Shown here piece by piece: positions 33,388 to 42,024 of a stretch of 52,425 bases of DNA; within the stretch, counting starts at the first letter, position 1; every line of letters starts with the position of its first letter. The translations under genes and the position numbers were made by a program. Origin of the DNA: an uncultured Collinsella sp. (lineage in GTDB: Bacteria > Actinomycetota > Coriobacteriia > Coriobacteriales > Coriobacteriaceae); assembly GCA_900542555.1 (NCBI GenBank), contig UQNU01000007.1, forward strand, positions 1-52,425. Direction: 5' to 3'. The notes below the pieces were generated by a model. It did no database searches. It was not told the origin of the DNA and saw nothing but the letters and a program-made list of their open reading frames with translations.

Positions 33388-34353
33388 ATGTCCCAAAGCG
33401 CACACCCCCATCGAAAGCTCAAGATAGCCGGCATTGTTACGTTGGTAGTCGTTGTCGCGCTGCTGGGGTTTGCCGGCAACTTCTTGTTTGACTTTGCCCT
33501 GAACCCCCAAGCGCCGTACACCATGAAAATGATGCAGAATAGCAAGAACGGCAAAGAAGGTGAGCAGCCGGATGCCGAGGAAACCGAGGCACGAGCGTGG
33601 TTTAAAGCGAATCGCGAGAGCAGCAGCCTCACCGCAGATGACGGAACCGAGCTTGCCGCTTGGTATTTTGCCGCGTCGGAGAGCACGCACGACTACGCCG
33701 TCTGCCTGCATGGATATACCAACGAGCCCATCGGTATGGCCCGATACGCCAAACGATTCCATGACCGCGGCATGAACGTACTCGCACCCGCCGCCCGCGC
33801 CCACGAGCGCTCCGGCGGCGACTATATCGGCATGGGCTGGCCCGAGCGCCTCGACATCGTCGCATGGATCGAGCAAATCGTTCAGGCTGACCCCGAGGCG
33901 CGCATCCTGGTCTTTGGCGAGTCGATGGGCGCGGCAACCGCCATGAACGTCGCGGGGGAATCTCTGCCCGCAAACGTGAAATGCATTATCGAGGACTGCG
34001 GGTATACGAGTGTTTGGGACGAGTTTTCTCTGCAGCTCAAGGACGTATTCGGCCTGCCCAGCTTTCCCTTGCTCGATGTAGCAAACTTGGTGTGCAACGT
34101 GCGCGCGGGCTACGACTTTCATAAGGCGAGCAGCGTGGAGCAACTCAAACACGCGACGGTTCCCATGCTGTTTATCCACGGTGACCAGGACACCTTTGTG
34201 CCGTACAGTATGCTCGACCAAAACTACGACGCGTGCGCCAGCAAGGTCAAGCAAAAGCTCACTATCCATGGCGCCACCCACGCCAAGAGTGCGCAAGTTG
34301 ACCCCGAGCTCTACTGGAACACGGTCGATAACTTCCTCGACGAGTATTTTTAG
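33388..34353 (+). CDS. Membrane-anchored alpha/beta hydrolase
   Basis: A 321-residue serine hydrolase. A signal-anchor helix (residues about 12-33) leaves the catalytic domain outside the membrane. The nucleophile elbow is GESMGAATAMN; the acid is in FIHGDQDTFVP and the histidine in IHGATHAKSAQVDP. HGYTNEPIGMARYAKRF supplies the oxyanion-hole region. It resembles the BAAT/YqkD-like hydrolases of Gram-positives, whose substrates are mostly unknown; an esterase or peptidase role is possible. The ribosome site is AAGGAGA. Two palindromes precede it. Confidence 0.88.
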   Translation: MSQSAHPHRKLKIAGIVTLVVVVALLGFAGNFLFDFALNPQAPYTMKMMQNSKNGKEGEQPDAEETEARAWFKANRESSSLTADDGTELAAWYFAASESTHDYAVCLHGYTNEPIGMARYAKRFHDRGMNVLAPAARAHERSGGDYIGMGWPERLDIVAWIEQIVQADPEARILVFGESMGAATAMNVAGESLPANVKCIIEDCGYTSVWDEFSLQLKDVFGLPSFPLLDVANLVCNVRAGYDFHKASSVEQLKHATVPMLFIHGDQDTFVPYSMLDQNYDACASKVKQKLTIHGATHAKSAQVDPELYWNTVDNFLDEYF

Positions 34354-34390
34354 GCAAAAAGCAACGTCTGGGGCTTTATCTGACCCCCTA

Positions 34391-34522
34391 TTTTCGGAAG
34401 TGCGGGGAAAATCTCGGGAAGCCCGACCAGACCACAGTTTTACCAACAATTTATCAGGGGTTTTGTTGCCAAAAAACGGTTTGTGGCCGGAGGTATTCGA
34501 TTTTTCACCGCACTTCCGAAAA
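34391..34522. repeat. Long imperfect hairpin element (family D)
   Basis: Left arm about 34391-34409 (TTTTCGGAAGTGCGGGGAAA) and right arm about 34501-34522 are inverted copies with one internal difference (GTGCGGGGAAAA against GTGCGGTGAAAA). Inner segments (ACCACAGTTTTACCAACAA against TTGTTGCCAAAAAACGG...) also pair imperfectly, so nearly all of the 130 bases can fold on themselves. It has no coding capacity. Confidence 0.7.
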
Positions 34523-34557
34523 GCCGCCCGTGGGCGCTGTGCTCACGGGCGGCTTTT
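34519..34557. terminator. Bidirectional terminator
   Basis: AAAAGCCGCCCGTG/CACGGGCGGCTTTT, 14 bp with an 11-base loop, with A and T runs at both ends, between convergent genes (hydrolase plus, DUF362 minus). Confidence 0.9.
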
Positions 34558-34604
34558 GCTTATGTTACGCAACAAAATCGCGTGCTTTATCCAATAGGAC
34601 GACG

Positions 34605-35810
34605 CTATTTGACCTCAATGAGCTCGTACTCGCTCGTGCCCAGGCCGATCTTCTCGGCATGCGCGATGCACGCGCGCCAGTCGGTGTCGGGATGCGTGAT
34701 GCAGAAGGGATCCTTGGCCTGCTCGCCCTCCAGATGCTCGTGGTTATGCTCCATCTTGGCCGCGCTATCGGTGAGCTCGGTGTTGGGCAGCGGCTCGGAT
34801 GCCATGACAGCATCGGCGCAGGCCTGATCGATAGCGACCGGGTCGAAGCTCGCAAACATGCCGATGTCGTTGACGATAGGCGTATCGTTTTCGGGATGGC
34901 AATCGCAGTTGGGGCTGATATCCATGGCAAGCGAGATATGGAAGCTCGGGCGGCCGTCGACAACGGCCTTCGTATACTCGGCGATCTTGCAGTTGAGCAC
35001 GTCGGCCGCGGCTTCATAGCCGGGCTTGATGGCGTCCTGGTTGCATGCCGCAATGCAGCGTCCGCAGCCCACGCAGCGATCGTGGTCGATGGCAGCCACG
35101 TGCACCGTGCGAGTAGCGCCGCTGGCAAGCTCGCGCTCGCGGGTGTCGTCGAACGAGATAGCGTTGTGCGCGCAGATCTTTTCGCAGGCATGGCAACCAA
35201 CGCAGTGCTCGGTCGCAACGTTCGGCTTGCCGGCGGCATGCTGCTCCATCTTGCCGGCACGACTGCCGCCTCCCATACCCAGGTTCTTCATGGCGCCGCC
35301 AAAGCCGGCCTGCTCATGGCCCTTAAAGTGGGTGAGGCTGATCACGATATCGGCATCCATGAGTGCCTGACCGATCTTGGCCTCGCGCACGTACTCGCCG
35401 CCCTCGACCGGGACGAGCGCCTCGTCGGTGCCCTTGAGGCCGTCGGCGATGATGATCTGGCAGCCCGTGGCATACGGGGTAAAGCCGTTCTGGTAGGCGG
35501 TGTCGATGTGCTCGAGCGCGTTTTTGCGGCTACCCACATAGAGCGTGTTGCAGTCGGTGAGGAAGGGCTTGCCACCCAGCTCCTTGACGGCATCCGCGAC
35601 GGCGCGGGCGTAGTTGGGACGCAAAAAGCTCAGGTTGCCCAGCTCGCCAAAGTGAATCTTGATGGCGACGAACTTGTTCTCAAAGTCGATCTGCTCAATA
35701 CCGGCGTGACGGATGAGGCGCTTGAGCTTGTCGAGCTGGCTCTCGCGAGCATGCGTGCGCAGGTTGGTGAAGTACACCTTAGCGGGTGCTGCGGGTGCAG
35801 TTGCGGTCAT
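34605..35810 (-). CDS. DUF362 protein with two [4Fe-4S] ferredoxin motifs
   Basis: A 401-residue cytoplasmic iron-sulfur protein. The N- and C-terminal parts form the DUF362 domain (AIKIHFGELGNLSFLRPNYA, SLTHFKGHEQAGFGGAMKNLG, GMFASFDPVAIDQAC). In between, at about 200-260, are two ferredoxin motifs, CVGCHACEKIC and CVGCGRCIAACNQD, each with the trailing cysteine pattern that binds [4Fe-4S]. It should transfer electrons; the partner is unknown. It is common in anaerobes. The ribosome site is GAGGGGAT. It is monocistronic, with a bidirectional terminator downstream. Confidence 0.9.
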   Translation of the reverse strand: MTATAPAAPAKVYFTNLRTHARESQLDKLKRLIRHAGIEQIDFENKFVAIKIHFGELGNLSFLRPNYARAVADAVKELGGKPFLTDCNTLYVGSRKNALEHIDTAYQNGFTPYATGCQIIIADGLKGTDEALVPVEGGEYVREAKIGQALMDADIVISLTHFKGHEQAGFGGAMKNLGMGGGSRAGKMEQHAAGKPNVATEHCVGCHACEKICAHNAISFDDTRERELASGATRTVHVAAIDHDRCVGCGRCIAACNQDAIKPGYEAAADVLNCKIAEYTKAVVDGRPSFHISLAMDISPNCDCHPENDTPIVNDIGMFASFDPVAIDQACADAVMASEPLPNTELTDSAAKMEHNHEHLEGEQAKDPFCITHPDTDWRACIAHAEKIGLGTSEYELIEVK

Positions 35811-35893
35811 AGATCTATCCCCTCGGTCTATATGGCGTTACAGACATAGAGGATGGTACCAGTTAAAGCAGAGTTAAAGTCAAGTACGGCACC

Positions 35894-35922
35894 TAGTCAT
35901 TGGGGACGTTCTTAAATGACTA
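35894..35922. repeat. Palindromic repeat B, copy 2
   Basis: Identical over 29 bases to the copy at 27381-27409: arms TAGTCATT and AATGACTA around GGGGACGTTCTT. Its end provides the TAG stop (35920-35922) of the FtsX-type permease gene on the minus strand. Confidence 0.85.
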
Positions 35923-38586
35923 CTCTTGGACTTTGAGGGCCTCAGCCAGGCTCACACGTTTGATAGAGCGCGTGTGCAGCAACGCCACGACCAGATAGGT
36001 TGCAAAGCCGATTCCTGCGCACGCCGCCATGGACCACCAGGGCACGTAGATCTCGATATTGCCGTTATAGGCGAGCAGCATCGAGCGGAAGATGGCCGTG
36101 AGCGAGCCAATAATGACCGGCAGGCTCAGCACGAGCGACGCCGCCACGCACAGCGTGATCGAGCGGATGTACAGATGCGAGATCTCGCTATCGCGATAGC
36201 CAAAGACTTTCATATAGCTAATCGAACGGGCGCTGTGGTCGATCACAGCCTTGGTCAGCAGATACATAAACAGCAGGAAGATAAACACCGCGAGGCCAAC
36301 CATCATGCCGATCATTTTGCTCATCATGCCGATGAACTGGTCGCCCACGGCGCGCATGTCGTCGGGCGTGGTGTCGCCGGCAAAGTAACGAGCATCAAGG
36401 TCGAGCTTTTCATCGCTCACATAGCCGTTAAAGTAGGCCGCATCGTTGTCGAACAGCTCGTTAAAGTCGTCGATACTCATATAGATATTCATGTCCGACT
36501 TAGATCCCCAGGCACAGTCCTTGCCCGCGTACTCAAGGGAATAATGCTCACCCTCGTACTTGTCGCGGAGCGCAACCTTTTGTCCCTCGTTCCAGCCAAA
36601 CTTATCGAGCAGACCGCCGCCAAAGACGACGCGCCCATCGCCCACATCGAGGTCCTTCCAGTAGCGCGAATCGGGCGAGACGCCGTAAATGGAAATCGTC
36701 TCCTGCCCATTTCCGTCACCGCGGTCGTATTGCAGCTGGTAGACGGCATATTTCTCGGCCTGTGCGATTGCGCCCGCGCCGTTGTCGGTCGTATTGACCG
36801 GATGGATATCGTCGTTGTCAGTGTCGATCTTAGAGGCCTTGTAGATCAGGCCGATAGCCTCGTCGCGGTTGCAGCCGAGGACATCGGCAAGGTCATCGAG
36901 GCGCGCATAAAGCGCATCCTTCTTGTCCTGGACCTTGGCAAGCGCATCCTGCGCTGCGGTCAGGCTCTCGGCAGACGGAGATGCGGTCGCGGCATCGGCT
37001 ACCGTCTGCGCCGCATCGGCCGCGTCGTCAAGCTCGTCATCGGCATCCTGGGCGGCAGAAAGCAGCATACCGTCCACCGCCTGCAAGCGCTCGAGTGCCG
37101 ACCACTGCTCACGCTCCTCGGCAGTGCCCTCGAGCTCCAGCGGAGCCTTGAGCGTGTACTGGTGCTCGGCGACAAGGCTTGCCTCCAAGTTGTCCACGTA
37201 GTGCGTCATCGTGGGCAGAATCGCCAGGCCAAAGAGCAGCAGCAGCGACGCAAACGCGATACCCACGAAGAGCGTGGCAAAGTTGCCCAGGTTGCGCAGG
37301 AAGATGCGCAAGCAGAAGCGAGAGACGAAACCCATGCGCTCCGGCAGTTGCAGGCCGCGCTTGGTGCCCGACTTGCCGCCCGCCTCGTGACGGAGGAACT
37401 GCAACGGCGTCTTTCCCATTTTGCGAAGCAGACCCACCAGCGTGATGAGGATGAGCGCGGCGGCGGGAACCACGGCGCACTTCACAAAGATATCCCAGCT
37501 CCAGTACACCTGGAAGGGCGGCAGGCTGTACGAACCGTAATAGAGGCTGCGCATGGGCTCGGTAAAGAACGCAACGCCGAGCGCGGTGCCCAACAGCGCC
37601 GCGAGCACGCCCACGATGGCGGGAAGCGCGAGGTAGTGCAGCACGATCTCGCGACGGCGATAACCGCTGGCGAGCAGCGTGCCGATAATGGCGCTCTCCT
37701 CCTCGATGGTGGCGTCGGTAAGGACCACAAAGACAAACGCCATGATCACGATGATGATATCGAGCAGCGTCGTCCACATCATGGAGTCGCCGTCCACGTC
37801 GTCGCGCGCATAGCCAATGCCCTGGTTGGAGTCGGCATCGGTCAGGTCGTCCACGCGCGCGTCGGCGTCGGTCAGCGCCTCGACCATATCCTGCTCGGCA
37901 TCGATGCGGTCCGCGGTGGAGAGATCGCGGTCGCTAAAGGTAAAGGAGTAGGTGTAGGCGGGCGCACCGCCGGCGTCCTCGAGCGCGGCAAAGCCGGCGT
38001 CGGTGACCTCGGCCACGCCATAGGTGATGGTGTTGACCGTAAAGTCCGAGTTGTTGAGGAACAGCGCCTGGCTATCGGGCTGGGTCATGATGCCGCAGAT
38101 GGTGTAGGTGCGGCCCTCGAGCTCGACCTTATCGCCCACGGCAAGGTCGTTGTTGGTGGCAAAGACGCGGTCGATGGCTACTTCGTCGTCCGTCTTGGGC
38201 TGCTTGCCTTCGCAGTAGGACGCGATATCGACTTTGGTACGGTGCGCGTAGGTGCGCAGGGTACGCTTGGTGCCGTCGTCGCCGGATGCCTTTTTGATGA
38301 TGGCGTCGATGGAAAAGTTCTTGTAGAGCGTGACGCCGCCGGCGTCGCTGGCAGCATCCTCAGCGGCCTTGAGTTGATCGTCGGTAGCCTCGAAGGAGGT
38401 GGTCACGCGGCCGTCCTCAATCGTGTACGCATCGCGCATGTCGTCGATAAGGCAGCCGATGGAATGCGCCGCGAGCAAAAAGCCCGAGGTAAGGGCGATG
38501 CTTCCGCACATAAGCAGAAAGATGCCCAGGTACTTGCCGATATTGCGGCGCAGCTCGCGCGGGAGTCGTTTTGCGAGAGGTGCCAT
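35920..38586 (-). CDS. FtsX/MacB-type ABC permease
   Basis: An 888-residue permease. It has an N-terminal membrane helix (KYLGIFLLMCGSIALTSGF), a large extracytoplasmic MacB-like region, then an FtsX core of three helices (about 265-385). A second half follows with a long coiled-coil/helical extracytoplasmic insert (about 480-560, Ala/Asp/Glu-rich) and a final FtsX core (about 755-885, with SISYMKVFGYRDSEISHLYI). The duplicated-core layout is that of Gram-positive exporters for lipids or antimicrobial peptides. It pairs with the ATPase whose stop lies eight bases upstream. ATG 38586 is chosen over a TTG at 38601. The TAG stop lies inside palindromic repeat B. Confidence 0.88.
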   Translation of the reverse strand: MAPLAKRLPRELRRNIGKYLGIFLLMCGSIALTSGFLLAAHSIGCLIDDMRDAYTIEDGRVTTSFEATDDQLKAAEDAASDAGGVTLYKNFSIDAIIKKASGDDGTKRTLRTYAHRTKVDIASYCEGKQPKTDDEVAIDRVFATNNDLAVGDKVELEGRTYTICGIMTQPDSQALFLNNSDFTVNTITYGVAEVTDAGFAALEDAGGAPAYTYSFTFSDRDLSTADRIDAEQDMVEALTDADARVDDLTDADSNQGIGYARDDVDGDSMMWTTLLDIIIVIMAFVFVVLTDATIEEESAIIGTLLASGYRRREIVLHYLALPAIVGVLAALLGTALGVAFFTEPMRSLYYGSYSLPPFQVYWSWDIFVKCAVVPAAALILITLVGLLRKMGKTPLQFLRHEAGGKSGTKRGLQLPERMGFVSRFCLRIFLRNLGNFATLFVGIAFASLLLLFGLAILPTMTHYVDNLEASLVAEHQYTLKAPLELEGTAEEREQWSALERLQAVDGMLLSAAQDADDELDDAADAAQTVADAATASPSAESLTAAQDALAKVQDKKDALYARLDDLADVLGCNRDEAIGLIYKASKIDTDNDDIHPVNTTDNGAGAIAQAEKYAVYQLQYDRGDGNGQETISIYGVSPDSRYWKDLDVGDGRVVFGGGLLDKFGWNEGQKVALRDKYEGEHYSLEYAGKDCAWGSKSDMNIYMSIDDFNELFDNDAAYFNGYVSDEKLDLDARYFAGDTTPDDMRAVGDQFIGMMSKMIGMMVGLAVFIFLLFMYLLTKAVIDHSARSISYMKVFGYRDSEISHLYIRSITLCVAASLVLSLPVIIGSLTAIFRSMLLAYNGNIEIYVPWWSMAACAGIGFATYLVVALLHTRSIKRVSLAEALKVQE

Positions 38587-38594
38587 GGCGCCGC

Positions 38595-39308
38595 CTACCA
38601 ATCGAGCTCGGCGGCCGCGACCGGCGACTCATTGAGCTCGTCCTCGACGATGCGCCCGTCGCGCAGGCGCAGCACGCGATTGGCCATGCGGGCGATAGCG
38701 GCGTTGTGGGTAACGATGATGATGGTGCAGCCGTACTCGTGATTGACATCCTCCATGAGCTGCAAGATCTCCTTGGACGTCTTGTAGTCAAGCGCACCCG
38801 TAGGCTCGTCGCACAGCAGCAGGCCCGGGTTTTTGACGAGCGCACGGCCGATGGCGCAGCGCTGCTGTTGGCCGCCCGAGACCTGGCGCGGGAACTTGTT
38901 GCGGTGCTCGTAGAGGCCCAGCGAACGCAGCAGGTCGTCGACATTGAGCGGGTTTTTGGACAGGTGCGCCGTGACCTCGATGTTCTCCTTGATGGTGAGA
39001 TCGGGTACCAGGTTGTAGAACTGGAAGACAAAGCCCAGCTCACGGCGTCGGTATTCGCCCAGGTCGGCGGGCTTGAGCACGGTAAGGTCGCAGCCGTCCA
39101 CCAGAATAGAGCCGGCGTCGGCATCCTCCAGGCCGCCGATCAGGTTAAGAAACGTGGACTTGCCCGAGCCCGAGGGTCCCAGCATGACGCAGATCTCCCC
39201 GCGGTTGATGGACGTGTCGATGCCGTCGAGCACCGTCAGACGCGCGTCACCGTCGCCGTAGTGTTTCTTGAGCCCTTTGACCTGGACATAGGCTTGCTTT
39301 GTCGCCAT
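38595..39308 (-). CDS. ABC transporter ATP-binding protein (LolD/SalX type)
   Basis: A 237-residue ATPase. The Walker A is GPSGSGKSTFL, the Q-loop is in FVFQFYNLVPDLT, the signature is VSGGQQQRCAIGRAL, and the Walker B is LLLCDEPTGALD, with the H-loop in IIVTHN. The TGALD after Walker B and the short length are typical of the MacB/LolD branch that powers FtsX-type permeases. It is the first gene of the pair, with a GGGGGG ribosome site. Substrate unknown. Confidence 0.95.
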   Translation of the reverse strand: MATKQAYVQVKGLKKHYGDGDARLTVLDGIDTSINRGEICVMLGPSGSGKSTFLNLIGGLEDADAGSILVDGCDLTVLKPADLGEYRRRELGFVFQFYNLVPDLTIKENIEVTAHLSKNPLNVDDLLRSLGLYEHRNKFPRQVSGGQQQRCAIGRALVKNPGLLLCDEPTGALDYKTSKEILQLMEDVNHEYGCTIIIVTHNAAIARMANRVLRLRDGRIVEDELNESPVAAAELDW

Positions 39309-39635
39309 GCTACCCCCCCATTGTTAGCCTGTTGCTACTTTTATAGGGTAATAGTAAACCCAGGTGAACTATTTTTGGGCGAGAGTGGGGATTTGTTTCA
39401 AGACTAGTCGTTGGGGACGTTCTTAAACGACTAGCTGTTGGGGACACTCTTTCGCCGCCCGGCAGTTAGGGACGTTCCTTTTCTGCCGGCAGCTGGGGAC
39501 AGCCCTTGGCAACCCGGCCGGCAAGCCGGTGGTTCGGCAAAGACTGTCCCCAATGACTAGTCGTTTAAGTCTGTCCCCAATGACCACTCTTGGTCGTTTA
39601 AGTCTGTCCCCAATGAGTACCCGATGACTAGGCGG
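39309..39635. repeat. Cluster of GGGGACGTTC/GTCCCC repeats
   Basis: This gap of about 327 bases has no gene. It is filled from about 39400 to 39620 with copies of family B: CTAGTCGTTGGGGACGTTCT with its inverted arm ACGACTAG (39404-39434), GGGGACACTCTTTCGCCG, GGGACGTTCCTTTTCTGCCG, and three GTCTGTCCCCAATGA units near 39545-39616. An inverted CCGGCAAGCCGG core lies near 39518. The array could fold into several alternative hairpins at the 3' end of the downstream ABC-2 permease gene. Confidence 0.8.
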
Positions 39636-40841
39636 CTAGGCGCGGGATTTGGTGCGTGCGAGGGCGAGGCCTACGGCGGCGATGGCCACGGCAAAGAGTG
39701 CCGTGACGCCCAGGTCGCAGGCGATGTCCCCCAGCACGGCGGACGTCAAATCCGAGGCAAGCGCCTTGCTAATCGCGTCGTTCACCCAATATGTCGGCAC
39801 AAAGTGCGCCACCGTCTGCACGGCCGAACCCATCAGCGACAGCGGCATCCAGGCGCCGCCCAAAAACGTCATGAGCATGCCAAGCAGGTTGCCCACACCG
39901 TTGAGCAGCTCCTCGCGCGCGCCCAGACTCGAAAGCGCAAAGCCAACGGCCAGCGGTGTGCACGCCAGGGCAAACGTCGCCGCCAGCGCCAGACACACGC
40001 GGCCCACGCCGACCTCGGCAACCGCACCGGCAAAGCCCACGACGCCCATCATGCTCGACACAAACCAGATGCAGACGGTGAGCACCGCGGCGGCCGCGAA
40101 CACGGCGAGCGAGCGCTGGCGCTCGGAGACCGGACCGGCATCCATGCGGCGCACGCGCTCGGGCTCATTCATGCCCGAGAATACCAGCCCCACCGACACG
40201 ATGACCGACGAGATGATCGCGTACGCGCCAAAGTTGAAATACGACTCGAGCGTGGCGGCGGCAGTCGAGTCGACCTTGACCTGCTCGATCTCGACCTCGG
40301 CACGCTCGGCGGCCGCATGTTCGGCAGCCTTGGCGACGCCGCCATTAGAAGCAGCGGGCTCAAGTGCGGCCGCAGCGCCCGCGAGCGAGATCCAGCGCGA
40401 GGCCTCGGCAGACGAAAGCGCTGCCGCCATGGTGCCGGCACCGTAGGTCACATCGAGCTTGGGCAGGGACTCCCCCGCTCGAGCGGCTGCAACGAGATCG
40501 TCCTCAAACCCCTCCGGGATAAAGAACACGCAGTCGGCGCTGCCCTTGGCGCTGTTGCTCTTGGCGAGCGCATCCGCAAGATCGTACGTGTCGTCGCCGA
40601 CACCCGTGACCAGGTCAAAGCGCGACCCCAAGTGCTTGGTGAGTGCCCGCGAAAGGTCGCTGTTGTCGCGATCGACCACAATCACGTTGGTGTCGTAGGG
40701 CTTGTACTCGGTGAGCTGCGACGAGTTCCAGCTCACCGATGCCGCGATAAACACACCCAGCAGCGAGATGAACACCGTATAGATGAGCAGGTAGAACGGG
40801 TGCGCGAGCGCCATGCGAAGCGCAGTCTTAAAGGTGCTCAT
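39636..40841 (-). CDS. ABC-2 type permease (second subunit)
   Basis: A 401-residue permease. One N-terminal helix (PFYLLIYTVFISLLGVFIAA) is followed by an extracytoplasmic domain of about 180 residues and five or six C-terminal helices (IISSVIVSVGLVFSG, TFLGGAWMPLSL). This is the YhgE/DrrB-like ABC-2 layout for drug, peptide or lipid export. It overlaps the upstream permease by 14 bases (ATG 40841, ribosome site GGAAGGAG), so the two are made together and probably form a heterodimer with the ATPase at 42025. Repeat sequences adjoin its stop. Confidence 0.88.
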   Translation of the reverse strand: MSTFKTALRMALAHPFYLLIYTVFISLLGVFIAASVSWNSSQLTEYKPYDTNVIVVDRDNSDLSRALTKHLGSRFDLVTGVGDDTYDLADALAKSNSAKGSADCVFFIPEGFEDDLVAAARAGESLPKLDVTYGAGTMAAALSSAEASRWISLAGAAAALEPAASNGGVAKAAEHAAAERAEVEIEQVKVDSTAAATLESYFNFGAYAIISSVIVSVGLVFSGMNEPERVRRMDAGPVSERQRSLAVFAAAAVLTVCIWFVSSMMGVVGFAGAVAEVGVGRVCLALAATFALACTPLAVGFALSSLGAREELLNGVGNLLGMLMTFLGGAWMPLSLMGSAVQTVAHFVPTYWVNDAISKALASDLTSAVLGDIACDLGVTALFAVAIAAVGLALARTKSRA

Positions 40842-42015
40842 AGCGGCTCCTTCCAAAGATCAGCGCGGCGGCGGCAACGAACAGCAGCGCCATAAGGACC
40901 AGCGCGCCGGCGCGAACGGCAAAGGGGCCCAGGTCCTCAAAGAAATACAGGCGGTTGAACATGTCGCAGATGAGCTTGACGGGGTTGAGCCAGCACTCGG
41001 CCGGGCAGGCGCGGGCAACGTCGTCGGCAAGTGCCATCGCCGGCTCGCCGTAGAGGCCGGCGAACAGGGCGCACGTGGTGGCAAAGCCCGTGAGGATGCC
41101 CGACTTGGACGCCTTGCCGCCCTTAACGGGAAGCGTGCCCACAAAGAGCCCCAAGCCCGTGGCGGCAAGCGCGGAAGCGGCGGCGCCCACCAAACACAGT
41201 CCCTCGCGCCCGCCAAAGTCGATGCCCACGACCAGGCGCACGTAGCCGATCGCGATCGCCATCGAGGCAAAGGAGACCAGCCACGAGCCCACAAAGATGC
41301 CAGCCAGCGACGCCGTCTTGGAAAGACCGCCCACGCAGCGACGTGCGCCGAGGCCCGACAGATTGCGCTGCAGATCGACGACGCTCAAGGCGGTAAACTC
41401 GGCAGACATCATCGCCACCAGGCCAAAGAGCGCGTAATAGTAGATGACTGTGCCATCGGGCGTGGTGCGCGTAAGGCTCACGCGGCGGGTGCCGCCCTCG
41501 AGCGACAGGGCGCGCGCAACCGCCTCCGGGTCGGCAAGCGCCGCCGGGTTGTCCTGGGCAATCTGGGACATGAGCTCGGCATTTTGCGTATACGAGCTTG
41601 CCACCGTCTCAAGGATGCTGCGGTCGGTGAGCACCGTCGACGCACGCGAGCCGTCGTAACTCGATAGCAGCGTGAGCTTGGGCGTGCCCGCAGCGTCGAC
41701 CGTATAGATGCCCGCGACCTCGCCGGCCTTAAGTGCGCGGTTCGCATCGGCTGCGTCGTCGCACGCATGGATCTCGAGCAGTTGTTCGTCGCCTTCCTTG
41801 GCAAGCGACGTCGCCACGTCCTTAAAGGTCGAGGCGTCCCAGGCCTCATCCGCCACGACGGCAACCGGCACCGGGTCAATCTTGCCGTCGGAGCTCAGAT
41901 TCGCAAACATAAACATGAACATCGTGGAAAGCACGATGGGAAAGACCGCACCCCAAACCCACGTGCTCGGCCGACGCAGCAGCGTCTTGACCGTGGTGAT
42001 GATGGTGTTGAACAT
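40828..42015 (-). CDS. ABC-2 type permease (first subunit)
   Basis: A 395-residue ABC-2 permease with the same plan as its neighbour: one N-terminal helix (WVWGAVFPIVLSTMFMFMFA), an extracytoplasmic domain (about 40-185) and a C-terminal bundle (YYYALFGLVAMMSAEFTAL, GLGLFVGTLPVKGGKASKSG). It follows the ATPase gene by nine bases and overlaps the next permease. The pair together with the ATPase forms an exporter of unknown substrate, divergent from and probably controlled by the two-component system at 43175-44946. Confidence 0.9.
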   Translation of the reverse strand: MFNTIITTVKTLLRRPSTWVWGAVFPIVLSTMFMFMFANLSSDGKIDPVPVAVVADEAWDASTFKDVATSLAKEGDEQLLEIHACDDAADANRALKAGEVAGIYTVDAAGTPKLTLLSSYDGSRASTVLTDRSILETVASSYTQNAELMSQIAQDNPAALADPEAVARALSLEGGTRRVSLTRTTPDGTVIYYYALFGLVAMMSAEFTALSVVDLQRNLSGLGARRCVGGLSKTASLAGIFVGSWLVSFASMAIAIGYVRLVVGIDFGGREGLCLVGAAASALAATGLGLFVGTLPVKGGKASKSGILTGFATTCALFAGLYGEPAMALADDVARACPAECWLNPVKLICDMFNRLYFFEDLGPFAVRAGALVLMALLFVAAAALIFGRSRYEHL

Positions 42016-42024
42016 GACCGCCCC

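Noticed and set aside
35926..38742. A plus-strand open frame of about 938 codons
   Set aside because: Antisense shadow of the FtsX-type permease; rich in His/Arg/Gln with no recognisable domain or ribosome site.
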